Under the pieces are notes generated by a model. That model was given only the letters and a program-made list of their open reading frames with translations, did no database searches and was not told where the DNA came from. From CAVPJC01 sp963705155 (GTDB taxonomy: Bacteria > Chloroflexota > Anaerolineae > Anaerolineales > UBA4823): a DNA stretch of 64,000 nucleotides. The position numbers and the translations under genes are program-made. Location of the stretch: the NCBI GenBank assembly GCA_963705155.1, contig CAVPJC010000017.1:248001-312000 (forward strand), read 5' to 3'. Below are positions 62,061-64,000 of this stretch, piece after piece. Each line of letters begins with the position of its first letter. Within the stretch, counting starts at the first letter, position 1.

Positions 62061-64000
62061 ATGGACCAGGGCTATATGGCTCCAAAATATCGACATGGGA
62101 GACCAACCATTGGTGTTCTGGCAGGGTGGCAGTTATACAGAACAGCTACCAACCTCAGCTACCTTGCGCCAATTTTCCGCGGAATTAGCCGGGCTGCACA
62201 GAACCTGGGTTGTAATTTGATGTTAGGTTGTGGCATGGGGCCTTCGGCCAGCCCAACCGATCCGCTACGACCCGCCTGGCCTTTTCTTTCATCTGAACAC
62301 GATTTTGTTCCAATCAGTTCCTGGAATACCGATGGGCTGATCATCGCCAATCCACTTCATTCTCAGGCGCGGTCAGAGTATGTTCGAGGACTGATTGCCG
62401 GCGGGCATCCAGTCCTCTTTATAGGCTCAGGAGAAACTGGTCCAACGATTGTTGCGAATAACACCAGTGGTATTCTTGAAGCCATGCGTCATCTGGTTGA
62501 TCACGGCCACCGGCATATTGCCTTTATAGCTGGTTCGTTGGAAGATATGGGCGGAGATTTGGGAGATCGGTTATGGGCTTACCAGTCTGGTTGTGAACAA
62601 TATGGATTAGACCAAGACCCGCGTCTGTTAGCTTATGGCCGGCATGTCTATGATGGCGGCTATTTTGCCATGCAGCAAATTATGGACTCAGGTGTCAGGT
62701 TTACGGCCGTACTGGCCAGTAACGATAAGTCAGCATTGGGTGCAATGAAGGCGTTAAGTGAAACCGGGCGTAAAGTCCCGCAAGATGTCGCCATCATTGG
62801 GTTTGATAACCGGCTTGAGGGCGCTATACAGGAACCCGGCTTGAGCAGCATTCACGTCCCATTGTTCAATATGGGCTATCACGCCGTTCATTTACTACTT
62901 CAAAGCATAGAAGGAAAAGCTGACCTTGCCGGGACGGTCAAAATAGATACCCGCCTGGTCATCCGCGAAATCGTGTGGGTGTGGTATCGGGAAATATCGT
63001 TTGAGCGGGACTGAACCAGTTAATCAACGGCAAGTTCTAAATTGGGATGATCGGTATTCGCAGCTGGCAAGAACCATTGCAACGACGATCATGAATCAGG
63101 CCCATAGCCTTACAGAAGATGAGGGCCTGGTATTATGCCAGCGTTTGGTGGATACGTTCGTTACGAGTATTCGGGATAGCGACCGCACCGAATTCCAAAA
63201 AGCCCTCGCCGATGTACTCAAGCGTACAGCAGCCGGCGATGATGATGCTCATATATGGCAGGATGCGATTTCGCTCTTAGGTAAGGGGTTGGGAGATCTA
63301 TCTGCTGTCAGTTCGCCATCTGGCTCACTGGCGAATGACATGCTGAACGAGTCAAGGCTCACGATCAGCGCCCAAATGCAACGGCAGCACCGGCAGTATA
63401 GCATGGATGAGCGCTGGACATCCAGCCGCCTGAGTCTGCTAACCGCCAGGCTGCTCAACGCTCTGGATGAGACACAAATCTACGAAATCCTGGCAAAAAA
63501 CCTGCCTGAGATGGATATTTCTACCGCCATGCTCGGGTTGTTTGAAGCAGAAGGGGCTGATCCGGTAGCATGGACGCTGGTACGCAATGCCTTGAACCCG
63601 GAGCATGGATTAGTACGCTTCCGCAGTCAGGAATTTCCACCTGCCAGCCTGTTTAACTGGGAGGATCAATTTATCCTTACCTTGATACCCCTGGTTGACC
63701 AATCCGGCCAATTAGGATTTATGGTATTCGACTCCGAGCACTTCGACCTGTACGGTTCAATTGTTCAACAATTGGGCGGCGCATTCAACACTGCCCGGTT
63801 GTATCGCCTTGCAACTGAGGGTCGACGTCTGGCCGAAGAAGCCAATCGGATGAAGAGCCGCTTCCTTTCAACGATTAGCCATGAACTTCGTACACCGCTA
63901 AACCTGATTGTTGGTTTGAGCGGGATCCTGTTGGACGAAAGTGATGAGGGGAATTATCAGCTTCCCGATCCAGTCCAAAGAGATGTTGACCGTATCCACG
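62061..64000 (+). CDS. Sensor histidine kinase with LacI-type periplasmic-binding sensor, frameshift, cut by window end
   Basis: Residues 1-315 are a LacI/PBP-like domain (RPTIGVLAGWQLYR, DGLIIANPLHSQ, HGHRHIAFIAGSLEDMGGDL, VAIIGFDNRLEGAIQEPGLS SIHVP, then TRLVIRE). The family end RESCGCG is restored if one A of AAA near 62970 is removed. The protein then continues YRLSGTEPVNQRQVLNWDDR, a long coiled linker, a GAF-like region (LARLLNALDETQIYEILAKN ...) and the HisKA box RFLSTISHELRTPLNLIVG at about 63860. The ATPase domain lies outside. It has no DNA-binding HTH, so it is a kinase, not a repressor. Starts at 62061; no signal peptide. Confidence 0.8.

Noticed and set aside
1..64000. tRNA, rRNA, CRISPR arrays, prophage or integrase genes
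   Set aside because: Looked for on both strands by eye; nothing with a cloverleaf, regular repeat-spacer pattern, or integrase/terminase motif was found.

Overview
The window looks like a chromosomal piece of a Chloroflexota bacterium, most likely class Anaerolineae. This is inferred from the gene content and not tested by any search. The reasons are: many lipoproteins with Thr/Pro-rich stalks and lipoboxes but no outer-membrane genes; a complete cytochrome c maturation (ccm) operon with CcmI fused to a zinc ribbon; a riboflavin-type ABC transporter behind an FMN riboswitch, an arrangement known from Chloroflexota; and several NBR1-domain lipoproteins. No tRNA, rRNA or CRISPR array was seen.

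Layout. 1-7.4 kb is a scarred accessory zone: VOC/PhnB-like proteins, a frameshifted nucleotide cyclase, a thioesterase, two unknown genes, an IS21 istA fragment, an M6-peptidase remnant and several dispersed fragments of comEC. 7.4-13.6 kb holds a PMT-type glycosyltransferase, full-length comEC, a pirin and a CHRD protein. 13.9-15.4 kb encodes a two-subunit class I fumarase. 15.4-19.9 kb (minus) is a MacB/LolD-like ABC unit with a CARDB-type exported protein and a Yip1-type membrane protein. 20.2-29.1 kb (minus) is the ccm operon: ccmE, F, H, G, an I-like gene, a diheme lipoprotein, ccmA, B, C, D and a small Cys protein. A NarL-type two-component system follows, divergent from two multiheme cytochrome genes (31.7-35.9 kb): a membrane-anchored NapC/NirT-type cytochrome with about nine haems, and a ten-haem lipoprotein built from two five-haem repeats. 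37.0-40.0 kb is the riboflavin transporter (ribZ, ribY, ribX order along the plus strand) with its FMN riboswitch and two tandem terminators. 40.0-47.9 kb holds a methyltransferase-like membrane protein and a tightly packed operon (three zinc-ribbon proteins, a PLD lipoprotein, a HerA-like ATPase, a CBS protein and an ATC-hydrolase-like protein). 48-54.9 kb has a phosphoribosyltransferase, a methyltransferase, an FAD oxidoreductase, a flippase-like membrane protein, a propeller protein, a redoxin and a LysM protein. 55-61.8 kb (minus) runs miaB, three related lipoproteins, queG and a CapA-like protein. The window ends inside a sensor kinase with a LacI-type sugar-binding sensor.

How it fits together. 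The ccm genes mature c-type haems. The NapC-like protein would take electrons from quinol and the ten-haem lipoprotein would carry them to an acceptor outside the cell. The adjacent two-component system may control this. That is inference from neighbourhood.

A caution: about twenty genes are interrupted by single-base frameshifts, many in homopolymers, with full family homology continuing on both sides. Most probably reflect sequencing or assembly error. Such genes are given with full span and the approximate shift points; real fragments are marked pseudogene.
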